From Gluconobacter roseus NBRC 3990 (GTDB lineage: Bacteria; Pseudomonadota; Alphaproteobacteria; Acetobacterales; Acetobacteraceae), in assembly GCF_006538885.1 (NCBI RefSeq), contig NZ_BJLY01000003.1, positions 124,001 through 188,000 of the forward strand: a DNA stretch of 64,000 nucleotides. Reading direction: 5' to 3'. This document shows, in pieces, positions 1 through 8,552 of this stretch; the stretch's first letter is position 1; each line of letters starts with the position of its first letter. The position numbers and the translations under genes were made by a program. The notes under the pieces are model-generated. The model was given only the letters and a program-made list of their open reading frames with translations. It did no database searches and was not told the origin of the DNA.

Positions 1-19
1 GACTTCGACAGGCCGGGAA

Positions 20-1153
20 TTACAGGATGAATTCCCGGCCTGCATTGTAGATGTGATAAAGCGAACTGGCCGGCATGTAATCGACCAGAGCCGCGCCACT
101 GGCATCCAGACGGTCAACCCAGCCACCATTCAGACGGTCCGGCGCATATCCGGATAGGACACGCTCTCCAAGCCGGACCGCCTCGTCCAGCGCCCCGTCA
201 TGCTGCTTCGCCCGCTGGCATAGCAGGCGGATCAGTTCGGTCTGCGGCCAGAGTCTGGTCGAATGTTCAAACACATCGCCATCCTCGGTCATGGCGTCGA
301 ACACCAGACCCGTGGCGCGATCCCGCCCTTTTGCCGCTCCGACCTGATACAGATGTTCTGCCGCGTCCCTGAAACGCCGCGTCCCAGTGGCGTCAGGAGA
401 TGCAAGACGGAGATACTCTCCAAGAAGCCAGGACCATTCAAAAAGATGCCCCGGCTCGACGCGATTGCAGCCCGGCTCCGCAGACGGTTTCCAGTCAGCA
501 TCGAAAAACTCAAGCAGAAGTCCCGAACGAGGCTCGATCAGGTGCCTGAGCGCCAGCTCCGCCATTTCCCGGGCTTCAGCAAGATAGAACTCGTCCTGTG
601 TCGCCTCGAAAAGAGCCAGATAGGCTTCCAGAAGATGCATGTGCGGGTTCTGGCGACGCAGACTGTCCACAGGGGGCACGGCATCCAGAAAGCCATCATT
701 ATGCGCTGCGAAAATGGTCCGGACTTCATCGGCCGTTTCCCGCGCCAGCCGGGCGGGTCCACCTGCATGGATGGACCACGCATAGGCATAGAGCACAAAG
801 GCATGCGCATAGAGGTCACGCCTGCAATCCGCGGGCCTGTCATCAGGACCGATCGAAAAGACCCATCCGGGCGCGCCGTCCCTGCGATGATAAAGCCGCT
901 CCATCGTCTCTAGGCAGGCCTCTGCCTTGGACGTTGCGTCATAAAGCCCGTCAAGCGACGCACGGTAACAGGTCGCAACCTGACGCGCCTGCACCATAAG
1001 GCGGAGCGCATCCATGCGGATCGGTGCGCCATCCCAAGCCAGGCGCTCATGGAACAGGTTCCGTCGCGGATCAAAGCCGCTGGTCGTCCACAGGGGAAGC
1101 GCCTTCGACGCCAGCCAGTCCCGCCAGTCAGGCGCCGACACGGCAATATTCAT
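20..1153 (-). CDS. AGE-family epimerase/isomerase (N-acylglucosamine 2-epimerase or mannose-6-phosphate isomerase-like)
   Basis: The protein of about 377 residues is rich in Trp, His and Arg in the pattern of the (alpha/alpha)6-barrel AGE family, which interconverts sugars such as N-acylglucosamine, mannose or cellobiose. Family-like stretches are NPHMHLLEAYLALFEAT in the middle, GHLFEWSWLLGEYL after it, and ARLxPQTELIRL-like sequence near the C-terminus. No signal peptide is seen, so it is probably cytosolic. A GTG 18 bases upstream would add six residues; I prefer the ATG giving MNIAVSAPDW, although neither has a good ribosome binding site. It lies 33 bases downstream of hldE on the same strand, so sugar supply for surface polysaccharide is plausible. 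The substrate cannot be read from sequence. Confidence 0.8.
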   Translation of the reverse strand: MNIAVSAPDWRDWLASKALPLWTTSGFDPRRNLFHERLAWDGAPIRMDALRLMVQARQVATCYRASLDGLYDATSKAEACLETMERLYHRRDGAPGWVFSIGPDDRPADCRRDLYAHAFVLYAYAWSIHAGGPARLARETADEVRTIFAAHNDGFLDAVPPVDSLRRQNPHMHLLEAYLALFEATQDEFYLAEAREMAELALRHLIEPRSGLLLEFFDADWKPSAEPGCNRVEPGHLFEWSWLLGEYLRLASPDATGTRRFRDAAEHLYQVGAAKGRDRATGLVFDAMTEDGDVFEHSTRLWPQTELIRLLCQRAKQHDGALDEAVRLGERVLSGYAPDRLNGGWVDRLDASGAALVDYMPASSLYHIYNAGREFIL

Positions 1154-1186
1154 GCGACTGTCTTTCTGCACGATGATCTGTTGTTT

Positions 1187-2647
1187 TCAGGAGTCTGTGG
1201 ATGCCGGACCGTCAGCCGCTGGCAGCATCTTCCGCACGATGGATGTGGTGGAGCGTCCGGAAACAAGATCCACCAGCACCACCGAGCCGCCATAGGATTT
1301 GACAAAATCCCCCCCTACGACCTCGTTTTCCTGATAATCCGCGCCCTTTACGATCACATCCGGCCGCAGGGCCGTGATCGTCTCAAGCGGCGTATCCTCA
1401 TCAAAAATCACGACAAGATCGACATAACGAAGCGCACCGATAACGGTAGCGCGCGCCTGTTCGTCCTGAAGCGGCCGTGTCGGTCCTTTGAGGCGGGAGA
1501 CCGAGGCATCGCTGTTGATGGCGACCACAAGCCTGTCACCCTGCTGGGCCGCCGAGCGAAGCAGCGAGATATGCCCCGGATGGATCAGGTCAAAGCACCC
1601 ATTGGTGAACACGACCCGCGCCCCGTGATGATGCCATTCCTCAACAATGAGTGCAGCACGCTCAACGTCTACGAGAGCGCCGTTTTCGCGCATGTTCGCC
1701 AGCAGGACCGCACTGAGTTCCGATCGTGACACCGTCGCCGTTCCCAGTTTGGAAACGACGATGGACGCGGCATTCGTGGCGATGACGATGGCGGTTTCGA
1801 GATCCTGCCCGGCGGAAAGCACGCTGGCGATCGTCGCAACTACGGTATCGCCCGCTCCGGACACGTCATAGACTTCCGACCTGCGGGCCTGCGAATGAAC
1901 GATTTCGCCATTCGTCCGAAACAGCGTCATGCCTTCTTCCGAACGGGTGACGAGCACATCACCACCGAACTGCCGGGCAATGCAGTGGGCTGCCTCCGTG
2001 ATCTCGCTGTCAGTCCGGGCCGGAAGGTTCGTTGCAGCCGCAAGTTCACCGCGATTGGGCGTCACGAGAGTGGCACCCCGATAAACCGAGAAATCGCGAC
2101 GTTTCGGATCGACGATGATGGGCACATCCCGCGCGTTCGCCGCATCAATGGCAAACCGGATAACCTCGTCTCCCAGCACGCCTTTCGCATAGTCGGAACA
2201 CACCACCACATCCGCCGAGGCCGTGGCTTCGGCAATTTTTTCCATAAGGCGTCTGCGGGTGTCTTCCGAAGGCTCCCTGACATGCTCCTCGTCGATCCGG
2301 ACAATCTGCTGCCGTCCACTCAGAACACGGGTCTTCGTGATCGTGGTCCATTCAGCGTCTTCAACCAGGCCAGAGACGTCGATGTTCGGCTGTAACCGCA
2401 GGGCATCCTTCAGCATCTCACCGGAAGCATCCGTCCCGATCAACCCGATCAGAACCACATTGCATCCCAGCGCCGCGGCATTCATGGCAACATTCGCAGC
2501 GCCTCCCGGAACGGCCGTATGTTTCGCACGGAGCAATACGGGAACCGGTGCTTCCGGCGAAATACGGTCGACAGAACCATGCACATAACAGTCAAGAACC
2601 ACGTCTCCGATGATGACGACGCGACCAAAATCAAAGTCCTGAATCAT
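1187..2647 (-). CDS. hldE: Bifunctional heptose-7-phosphate kinase / heptose-1-phosphate adenylyltransferase
   Basis: This 486-residue protein joins two enzymes of ADP-heptose synthesis for the LPS inner core. Residues 1 to about 320 are a PfkB/ribokinase-type kinase (start VVIIGDVVLDCYVHG, AVPGGAANVAMNAAALG, and the C-terminal anion-hole motif DVSGAGDTVVA) that phosphorylates D-glycero-D-manno-heptose 7-phosphate. Residues from about 340 are a nucleotidyltransferase with FTNGCFDLIHPGHISLL, containing the HxGH-like motif, which adds AMP. Length matches the usual fused HldE. It is cytosolic. The AGE-family gene follows closely on the same strand, suggesting co-transcription. No other ADP-heptose gene lies in the window. 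Confidence 0.96.
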   Translation of the reverse strand: MIQDFDFGRVVIIGDVVLDCYVHGSVDRISPEAPVPVLLRAKHTAVPGGAANVAMNAAALGCNVVLIGLIGTDASGEMLKDALRLQPNIDVSGLVEDAEWTTITKTRVLSGRQQIVRIDEEHVREPSEDTRRRLMEKIAEATASADVVVCSDYAKGVLGDEVIRFAIDAANARDVPIIVDPKRRDFSVYRGATLVTPNRGELAAATNLPARTDSEITEAAHCIARQFGGDVLVTRSEEGMTLFRTNGEIVHSQARRSEVYDVSGAGDTVVATIASVLSAGQDLETAIVIATNAASIVVSKLGTATVSRSELSAVLLANMRENGALVDVERAALIVEEWHHHGARVVFTNGCFDLIHPGHISLLRSAAQQGDRLVVAINSDASVSRLKGPTRPLQDEQARATVIGALRYVDLVVIFDEDTPLETITALRPDVIVKGADYQENEVVGGDFVKSYGGSVVLVDLVSGRSTTSIVRKMLPAADGPASTDS

Positions 2648-3004
2648 GACTGTCTTCCATGGGACAAGGAAATAAGAAGCGGAGCGCGGGAAAGGGAAGG
2701 TTTCCTTGCGTGAAAGAAGCCCCCTGCCATCCGTGCCGTTTCAGCAGATATCACGCCATCAGCACCGTGTGGAGTTGCAATATCCATGGCGGATCCGTCA
2801 TCCTGACCCTCAGAAACCCAAACTGATTGTCGTGCAGTGAAAAACAGATCAGGACTCATTCAATTTCATTATTTTCGGTCCTGTAAGAAAATGTCCTGAA
2901 ATCTTTCATCAGATCATCATGTATTCTGGCCCGACCATGTGGCTCTCTGGTTTTGAAGTCCGGAATGGCAATATGATCTTTTCAGCTCAGAGAGCCAGAC
3001 GCCT
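2648..3004. other. Intergenic region between hldE and the MATE gene
   Basis: This stretch of 357 bases must hold the hldE promoter, since hldE is read leftward from 2647, and the 3' end of the MATE transcript. The reading frame at 2644-2859 has no recognisable protein features and I treat it as noise. An inverted repeat, GGCTCTCTG at 2941-2949 and CAGAGAGCC at 2988-2996, sits just past the MATE stop codon and could fold at the 3' end of that message, though its loop of about 38 bases is long for a terminator. I see no RNA gene. Confidence 0.5.
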
Positions 3005-4396
3005 TCAGGCCTTCATGATCCCCGGCTCCAGCTTCCGGATCACCCGGAACGCCGTCACCACCGCCAGACTGCCGAACAGCACCACGCCCAGTGACTGCCC
3101 GACGAGGATCCCGACCGGCCCGTAAGCCGACCCGAACCACACGAACGGAATGGTCCCCAGTGTGGCCCGGCCCCAGTTGAAGCCGGTGGAATAGAACGGG
3201 TGCCCCAGATTGTTGAACGCCGTATTGGCCACGAACAGCAGTCCGACGAACATGTAACTCAGCACCAGCCAGCAACAGAACAGCCGCACGATATCCACGC
3301 CCACACCCTGAAGCTCGAAAAGCTGGATAATATAGCTGTGTGCCACCGCCAGAATCAGCCAGGTCGCACCCACACACAGCGCCGTCAGCTTGAGCGCTGC
3401 CAGAAGCGCTTCCTGCACGCGATGGATCTGCCGCGCGCCCAGATTCTGCGCCATGATCGGCCCTACCGAGCCCGTGAGCGCGAAGACCAGCGAAAACGCC
3501 ACCGGCACGATCCGGTCGATCGTCGCCTGCCCCGAAACGGCATTGAGCCCGAATCGCGCCATCGCATGCGTTACGAACAACGCGCCCGTCGGCGTCGCCA
3601 GATTGGTTGCAATCGCCGGCACCGCAATTCCGCCAATCAGCCGCGTGGATGGCCCGAACGCCGACCGCTCCGGCCATTCCAGCATCGCGTGACCCCGAAG
3701 GTTCAGAAATCCGCTCGCCGTAATGGCCAGCCGCGCCAGAACCGTGCTGATCGCCGCTCCTTCAAGCCCCAGATGCAGCCCGAAAATCATGACCGGATCC
3801 AGACACGCTGAAACAACAGCTCCCGTCAGCGTCACTCGCATCGAGCGCTTGGCATCCCCGACTGCCCGCAGAAGCGATGAAAGTGCCATCCCCATACAAA
3901 CCAACGGCAACGCCGGCGAGACGATATGCAGGAATGTGGCTGCATGCTGCTGCGCCTCGCCATGCGCGCCCAATAGCCCGAGCAGAGGGGTTGCAAACGT
4001 CGCCGTCAGCAGCCCCAGAACGGCTGCAATCGCCACCATGACCACCAGAAATGCCGAGGCCATCCGCCGCGCCTCGGCATGCTGCCGCGCCCCGATCAGA
4101 CGTCCCGTGCAGGCCCCGAGCCCGATCGTCATGCCAATGGAAACCGAAACCTGCACATAACTGACCGCCGTCGCAAAGGCGATCGCCGCTGTCAGCGTCT
4201 TGTCATGCAGATGGGAAATATAGCCGTAATTGAGCAGATCGACGGCAAAGACCGCCATCAGCCCGATCGCCCCCGTCCCGGCCATGGTCACGACATGGCG
4301 CATGATGCTGCCATGCACGAATCTGGCGGGTCTGACCGGAGAATCGTCAGGAATACTGGGCTTTTTAGGGTCGTCGTCTGGCTGGGGCATGCTCAC
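3005..4396 (-). CDS. MATE-family efflux transporter
   Basis: This integral membrane protein of 463 residues has about twelve hydrophobic segments in two similar halves, as in multidrug and toxic compound extrusion (MATE) exporters, which use a Na+ or H+ gradient. The N-terminal segment includes GTGAIGLMAVFAVDLLNYGY, and the second half contains SGQATIDRIVPVAFS and GSVGPIMAQNLGARQIHRV, where the GPIMAQNLGA type of motif is typical of the family. The first 30 residues are a polar, proline-rich cytosolic tail. It is divergent from flgE across a 211-base region. The substrate is unknown. Length is normal for MATE proteins (about 450-480). Confidence 0.9.
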   Translation of the reverse strand: MSMPQPDDDPKKPSIPDDSPVRPARFVHGSIMRHVVTMAGTGAIGLMAVFAVDLLNYGYISHLHDKTLTAAIAFATAVSYVQVSVSIGMTIGLGACTGRLIGARQHAEARRMASAFLVVMVAIAAVLGLLTATFATPLLGLLGAHGEAQQHAATFLHIVSPALPLVCMGMALSSLLRAVGDAKRSMRVTLTGAVVSACLDPVMIFGLHLGLEGAAISTVLARLAITASGFLNLRGHAMLEWPERSAFGPSTRLIGGIAVPAIATNLATPTGALFVTHAMARFGLNAVSGQATIDRIVPVAFSLVFALTGSVGPIMAQNLGARQIHRVQEALLAALKLTALCVGATWLILAVAHSYIIQLFELQGVGVDIVRLFCCWLVLSYMFVGLLFVANTAFNNLGHPFYSTGFNWGRATLGTIPFVWFGSAYGPVGILVGQSLGVVLFGSLAVVTAFRVIRKLEPGIMKA

Positions 4397-4607
4397 ACAT
4401 ATTGCCTGTTCACAACCCGGAGAACCAGAGGCCGAAAGCGTTTTTCACGGCTGTATTTCAGGGAATCCTGAAGCCGAATCCGGCTTTCATGCAGGCTGGA
4501 CCGCTCTTTTTCGCCTCGTAAGGACTTCCTTAACATCCGCTGTGGAATCCTCGCCGATGATGCTCGGGCATACGACCCGCAGCCTGTTCCATGTCCGGGA
4601 GTATGCC

Positions 4608-5867
4608 ATGTCCTCGATCATCAATGCGGTTCATACCGCCGTCAGCGGCCTGAATTCGCAGTCCCACGCCTTCACTGACCTGTCCAACAACATCGCTAAC
4701 AGCCAGACCACCGGCTACAAGGCGAGCACCACCAGTTTCGAGGACTACGTCACCAACAACGAACTTGCCAATGACGGCGAGGCCCTGAGTGACAGCGTTG
4801 TGGCCACAACCCGGCAGCACAACGACAATCAGGGCATGGTTACAAGCTCGACCAACAGCACAGCTCTCGCCATTTCCGGTAACGGCTTTTTCAATGTCGT
4901 GCAGGCCACCGGCCAGAGCAATGACAGCACCCCCGTTCTGGGGTCGCAGCAGTATTACACCCGTAACGGTGACTTCTCGCAGGACAAGAACGGCTATCTG
5001 GTCAACACGTCCGGCTATTACCTGGAGGGATACAACGTCAATTCCTCCACGGGCAGCCTGAGCACCGATCTCAGTCCTATCAAGGTCCCCTCCACCATCG
5101 CATTCCAGCCGACCGAAAGCACCAAGCTGACCATGACCGGTCAGGTCGGCAGCAGCGCAACATCCAGCGGCGGAAGTGCCACCACTTCGGCCACAGCTTA
5201 TGACAGCAAGGGCAATGCTCAGACAGTGTCGCTGAACTGGACGCAGGTCGACGCCACGACCTGGACTGTCAGCAATGCCAATAATGCGGACAATACCGCG
5301 ACCGTGAAATTCGATGCCTCCACCGGTGCTATTGCGTCCGTCAATGGGCAAAGCCAGGCTTCGGGTTCGGCTGCCAGCTTCGAATATCAGGGCTCTCCGC
5401 AGAACATGACTGTCAGTCTGGGCACGATTGGCAATACGAATGGCGTCAGTATCGCTACGGATGGTTCCACGCCTTCTGGCGTTACAACGGTCTCCGACAG
5501 CGTCACCAGTGGCAATTTCTCCGGAATTTCCATGCAGACGGACGGTTCGGTCATGGCAACCTTCGACAATGGCTATTCCCAGCTTGTCGCCAAAATTCCG
5601 CTGACCACTTTCGCTGATCCGAACAGCCTTTCACCCCAGAACGGACAGGCCTATACCGCCACCTCACAGTCCGGCAGCCCGCAGATCAACGCCGTCAACA
5701 CCAACGGTGCCGGCACCCTGACCACGGGGTCCATCGAGGAATCCACCACTGACCTGACCGGCGATCTCAGCAAGCTGATCGTGGCGCAGCAGGCCTATGG
5801 CGCGAACACGAAGGTCGTCTCCACGGCCGACCAGCTTCTTCAGACCACGCTGGCAATGATCCAGTAA
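4608..5867 (+). CDS. flgE: Flagellar hook protein FlgE
   Basis: At 419 residues this is the subunit of the flagellar hook, the flexible joint exported through the flagellar type III system. The N-terminus has the conserved rod/hook signature with SNNIANSQTTGYKA, and the C-terminus has the matching helix with LIVAQQAYGANTKVVSTADQ. The middle is Ser/Thr/Gly/Asn rich. The reading frame is open back to 4230, but the ATG at 4608 places the canonical hook N-terminus at residue 1 and is preceded by CGGGAG, so I use it. flgK begins 26 bases after the stop and flgL follows, giving a hook and hook-junction operon. The rest of the flagellar machinery must lie elsewhere. Confidence 0.93.
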   Translation: MSSIINAVHTAVSGLNSQSHAFTDLSNNIANSQTTGYKASTTSFEDYVTNNELANDGEALSDSVVATTRQHNDNQGMVTSSTNSTALAISGNGFFNVVQATGQSNDSTPVLGSQQYYTRNGDFSQDKNGYLVNTSGYYLEGYNVNSSTGSLSTDLSPIKVPSTIAFQPTESTKLTMTGQVGSSATSSGGSATTSATAYDSKGNAQTVSLNWTQVDATTWTVSNANNADNTATVKFDASTGAIASVNGQSQASGSAASFEYQGSPQNMTVSLGTIGNTNGVSIATDGSTPSGVTTVSDSVTSGNFSGISMQTDGSVMATFDNGYSQLVAKIPLTTFADPNSLSPQNGQAYTATSQSGSPQINAVNTNGAGTLTTGSIEESTTDLTGDLSKLIVAQQAYGANTKVVSTADQLLQTTLAMIQ

Positions 5868-5892
5868 GCCGGACTGAAAGGATATCTGCCCC

Positions 5893-7422
5893 ATGGGACT
5901 GAACAGCGCACTCTCGATCGCAACATCCGGCCTGAACGCCGTTCAGAACGCCATGGCCGTTGCGTCCAACAACGTCTCCAACGCGGGAACAAGCGGTTAC
6001 ATCAAGGAAACCGCCAATGTTCAGTCGAGCGTGGCCGGCAATGTAGGATCCGGTGTCCGCACCGCCGCTACGACACTGGCTACGAACGAGCAGGTCCAGA
6101 AAGCGCTCTACGCCCAGAATGCAGACGTGGCGGCTTACACCGCCACGAGCAATTCCCTATCCAACATCACGGCTCTTCAGGGCTCGACCACGGCAACATC
6201 CGGCAGCAGTGGCACACTCTCCGATCAGCTGGGGAACCTTCAGTCTGCCCTGACCTCGCTGACCTCCACACCTGATAGCGCCTCGGCCCAGAGCACTGTC
6301 GTTTCCGCTGCTTCCAGCTTCGCCCAGTCCGTCAACACCCTGTCCTCAGCCTACCAGACCCAGCGTCAGACCGCGCAGAACGCCGTGGTCTCCTCGGTTT
6401 CGGACATCAACACTGATCTCACCACGATCGGTGCCCTGTCCACCAAGATCATGAACCTCAAAAGCACAGGGCAGGATACAGCGGCACTGGAAAACCAGCG
6501 GTACACGGCCCTGTCGTCCCTGTCCTCGGAACTGTCCGTCTCCTGGTCAGAGTCCGCAAACGGCGACATGACCATCAGCACGGCTGATGGCGTCACGCTC
6601 CCAACACGCGACACCAGCAGCGCCAGTCCTGCCACCGTATCCTCCACATGGCCACTTTCCACGTCCTCGGCCCAGATCTCGGTCAGCACGACCTATCCCG
6701 GCACGTCTTCCAGCAATACAATTCCAGCGATCACGCTGAACGGTCAGGACGTCACCACCCATCTGACCGGTGGAACGCTGGGTGCCAACATCACCCTGCG
6801 GGACACGACGCTTCCCACCATGCAGGCACAGCTGGACTCCCTGACCTCAACCGTTGCCACCCGTCTGCACGATCAGGGCATGCCCCTTTTCACGTCCGGC
6901 GCAGACGGCACCGTTCCAGGCACATCGCAGACCGATCTTACACCGACCGGGAGCGTTGGCTTCTCTCAGGAAATGAGCGTTTCCAGCGTCTATTCCGATG
7001 ATCCGTCCAAACTGCTCGACAGCAGTTCGTCGGGCACGCAGACCATCCAGAATGTCCTGAGCTACGCTTTCGGAACGACGTCCGATGCCGCCGGAACTAC
7101 CCAGACGGCTGCACCAAGCACCGGCCTCGGCATGACAGGAAACCTGTCGACAGGATACACCGGCAATCAGGGGATCATCTCCCTTGCAACATCCCTGACC
7201 GCAAAACAGGCCGCCACCGCAAGTGATGCCAGCAGCGGCCTTGCCCTGTCCCAGACGACACAGACCAGCCTGACGTCCAACCTTACCGGAACGTCTACGG
7301 TCTCCGTGGATACGGAAATGGCCAATATCGTCACCCTGCAGAACGCCTATGCGGCCAACGCCAAAGTCGTTTCGACTGTCCAGACAATGTTCAGCGCCCT
7401 GCTGAACGCAATCGGATCCTGA
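5893..7422 (+). CDS. flgK: Flagellar hook-associated protein 1 (hook-filament junction)
   Basis: The 509-residue protein begins with a rod/hook-type N-terminal domain (GLNSALSIATSGLNAVQNAM, then ASNNVSNAGTSGYIKE) and ends with the heptad-rich C-terminal domain (NIVTLQNAYAANAKVVSTVQ) shared by hook-axis proteins. FlgK forms the first junction ring between hook and filament. Composition is very rich in Ser, Thr, Ala and Gly, and cysteine is absent, as expected for exported axial proteins. It lies 26 bases after flgE and two bases before flgL, so the three are surely co-transcribed and probably translationally coupled. Confidence 0.93.
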   Translation: MGLNSALSIATSGLNAVQNAMAVASNNVSNAGTSGYIKETANVQSSVAGNVGSGVRTAATTLATNEQVQKALYAQNADVAAYTATSNSLSNITALQGSTTATSGSSGTLSDQLGNLQSALTSLTSTPDSASAQSTVVSAASSFAQSVNTLSSAYQTQRQTAQNAVVSSVSDINTDLTTIGALSTKIMNLKSTGQDTAALENQRYTALSSLSSELSVSWSESANGDMTISTADGVTLPTRDTSSASPATVSSTWPLSTSSAQISVSTTYPGTSSSNTIPAITLNGQDVTTHLTGGTLGANITLRDTTLPTMQAQLDSLTSTVATRLHDQGMPLFTSGADGTVPGTSQTDLTPTGSVGFSQEMSVSSVYSDDPSKLLDSSSSGTQTIQNVLSYAFGTTSDAAGTTQTAAPSTGLGMTGNLSTGYTGNQGIISLATSLTAKQAATASDASSGLALSQTTQTSLTSNLTGTSTVSVDTEMANIVTLQNAYAANAKVVSTVQTMFSALLNAIGS

Positions 7423-7424
7423 TC

Positions 7425-8486
7425 ATGACCGGAACCATCTCCAGCTTCGGATTTGGAGGCATCTCCAGCCAGCTTCTCCTTGGTGTCCAGAACCTTTCAC
7501 AGAACCAGAGCGCCCTTCAGCTCCAGGCCTCGACCGGCGTACTGTCCGACAGCTATGCCGGTCTTGGGTCATCCCGGACACAGGCCCTCGCACTTCAGCC
7601 TGCGATCACGCAGATTTCGGCCTGGACGGGTAACGTCACGAACGCCCAGAATACCCTGACCACCACGCAGACCGCCCTGTCGCAGATTTCGAGCATCGCC
7701 AGCGACCTGACGAGTTCGCTGTCCACGCTCGGAAGCACGATGTCCTATTCGAGTATCACGACGGCCGCTACGGCTGCACAATCCGCCCTGACTTCCCTTG
7801 GCAATCTGCTGAATACAAAACAGGGCGACAGCTACGTCTTCGCAGGGCAACAGGGCACAACAGCACCCGTCAGCACGGATCTGGGCACTTCCAGTCTGGC
7901 CACCGAGATCAAACAGGCCGTCAGCCAGCTCGGTTCAAGCAGCGCTGCCGATGTCCTCAGCACAACACAGGATCTGGCCAACAATACTACGGCTGGGCAG
8001 CCCTTTTCCGCTTCGGTCTCCACCTCCCCCGATCAGGCCTATCAGCAGAAAACGCAGGTGATTGTCGGACAGTCCGAGACGGTGTCGGTCGGTATGGTCG
8101 CCACACAGGGCGCTACTTCTACCTCCACAAGCTCGCCCATCCGCGATCTGATGCGTAACCTCATGGTTGTCGCATCCCTAGGCTCGTCTTCCACCAGCAG
8201 CACTGACTATTCCAGTCTGATTTCCGGGCTTCAGAGCTCCATGGACGAGGTCACAAGCGGCTTGGGAGACATGAGCGGCCTTCTCGGCGTCCAGCAGAAC
8301 AGCCTGACCAGTCAGAGCTCCATGCTAAGCCAGATGTCTTCTGCTTTGACCACCCAGCTCGGGCAGGTGAAAGACGCTGATCTCGCGCAGGTTTCCACGC
8401 AGGTCACGGACACCAACAACCAGCTTCAGGCGTCCTATTCGCTTATCGCTGACATGAAGAGCATGACTCTGGCCTCATACCTCTGA
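7425..8486 (+). CDS. flgL: Flagellar hook-associated protein 3 (FlgL)
   Basis: This 353-residue protein follows flgK after only two bases. It has a flagellin-like layout with helical N- and C-terminal ends and a Ser/Thr-rich centre. Features include the stretch LLNTKQGDSYVFAGQQGTTA, where the YxFAGxxxxTxP type of motif is typical of FlgL, and the C-terminal helix containing AQVSTQVTDTNNQLQASYSL. FlgL forms the second hook-filament junction ring. Position directly after flgK supports the call. No filament gene (fliC) follows; the next gene is htpG under its own promoter. Confidence 0.88.
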   Translation: MTGTISSFGFGGISSQLLLGVQNLSQNQSALQLQASTGVLSDSYAGLGSSRTQALALQPAITQISAWTGNVTNAQNTLTTTQTALSQISSIASDLTSSLSTLGSTMSYSSITTAATAAQSALTSLGNLLNTKQGDSYVFAGQQGTTAPVSTDLGTSSLATEIKQAVSQLGSSSAADVLSTTQDLANNTTAGQPFSASVSTSPDQAYQQKTQVIVGQSETVSVGMVATQGATSTSTSSPIRDLMRNLMVVASLGSSSTSSTDYSSLISGLQSSMDEVTSGLGDMSGLLGVQQNSLTSQSSMLSQMSSALTTQLGQVKDADLAQVSTQVTDTNNQLQASYSLIADMKSMTLASYL

Positions 8487-8491
8487 TCGCA

Positions 8492-8520
8492 GTTGAAAAA
8501 CTGTTTGTGACATCGCATAT
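8492..8520 (+). promoter_or_regulatory. Candidate heat-shock (sigma-32 type) promoter of htpG
   Basis: GTTGAAA at 8492-8498 and CGCATAT at 8514-8520 are separated by 15 bases. They resemble the RpoH pair CTTGAAA / CCCATnT, and the spacing is in the accepted range. The site starts six bases after the flgL stop codon and lies about 30 bases before the htpG ATG, so htpG need not depend on the flagellar promoter. HtpG is a classical heat-shock gene. This is a motif reading only. Confidence 0.5.
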
Positions 8521-8552
8521 CCAGATCACTTTCCTTGAGGGAGACTGATGAT

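Noticed and set aside
2644-2859. 71-codon frame upstream of hldE
   Set aside because: Overlaps the hldE start, no features, probable noise.
4230-4607. Upstream extension of flgE
   Set aside because: Overlaps the divergent MATE start and has no hook-protein sequence; the ATG at 4608 fits the family.
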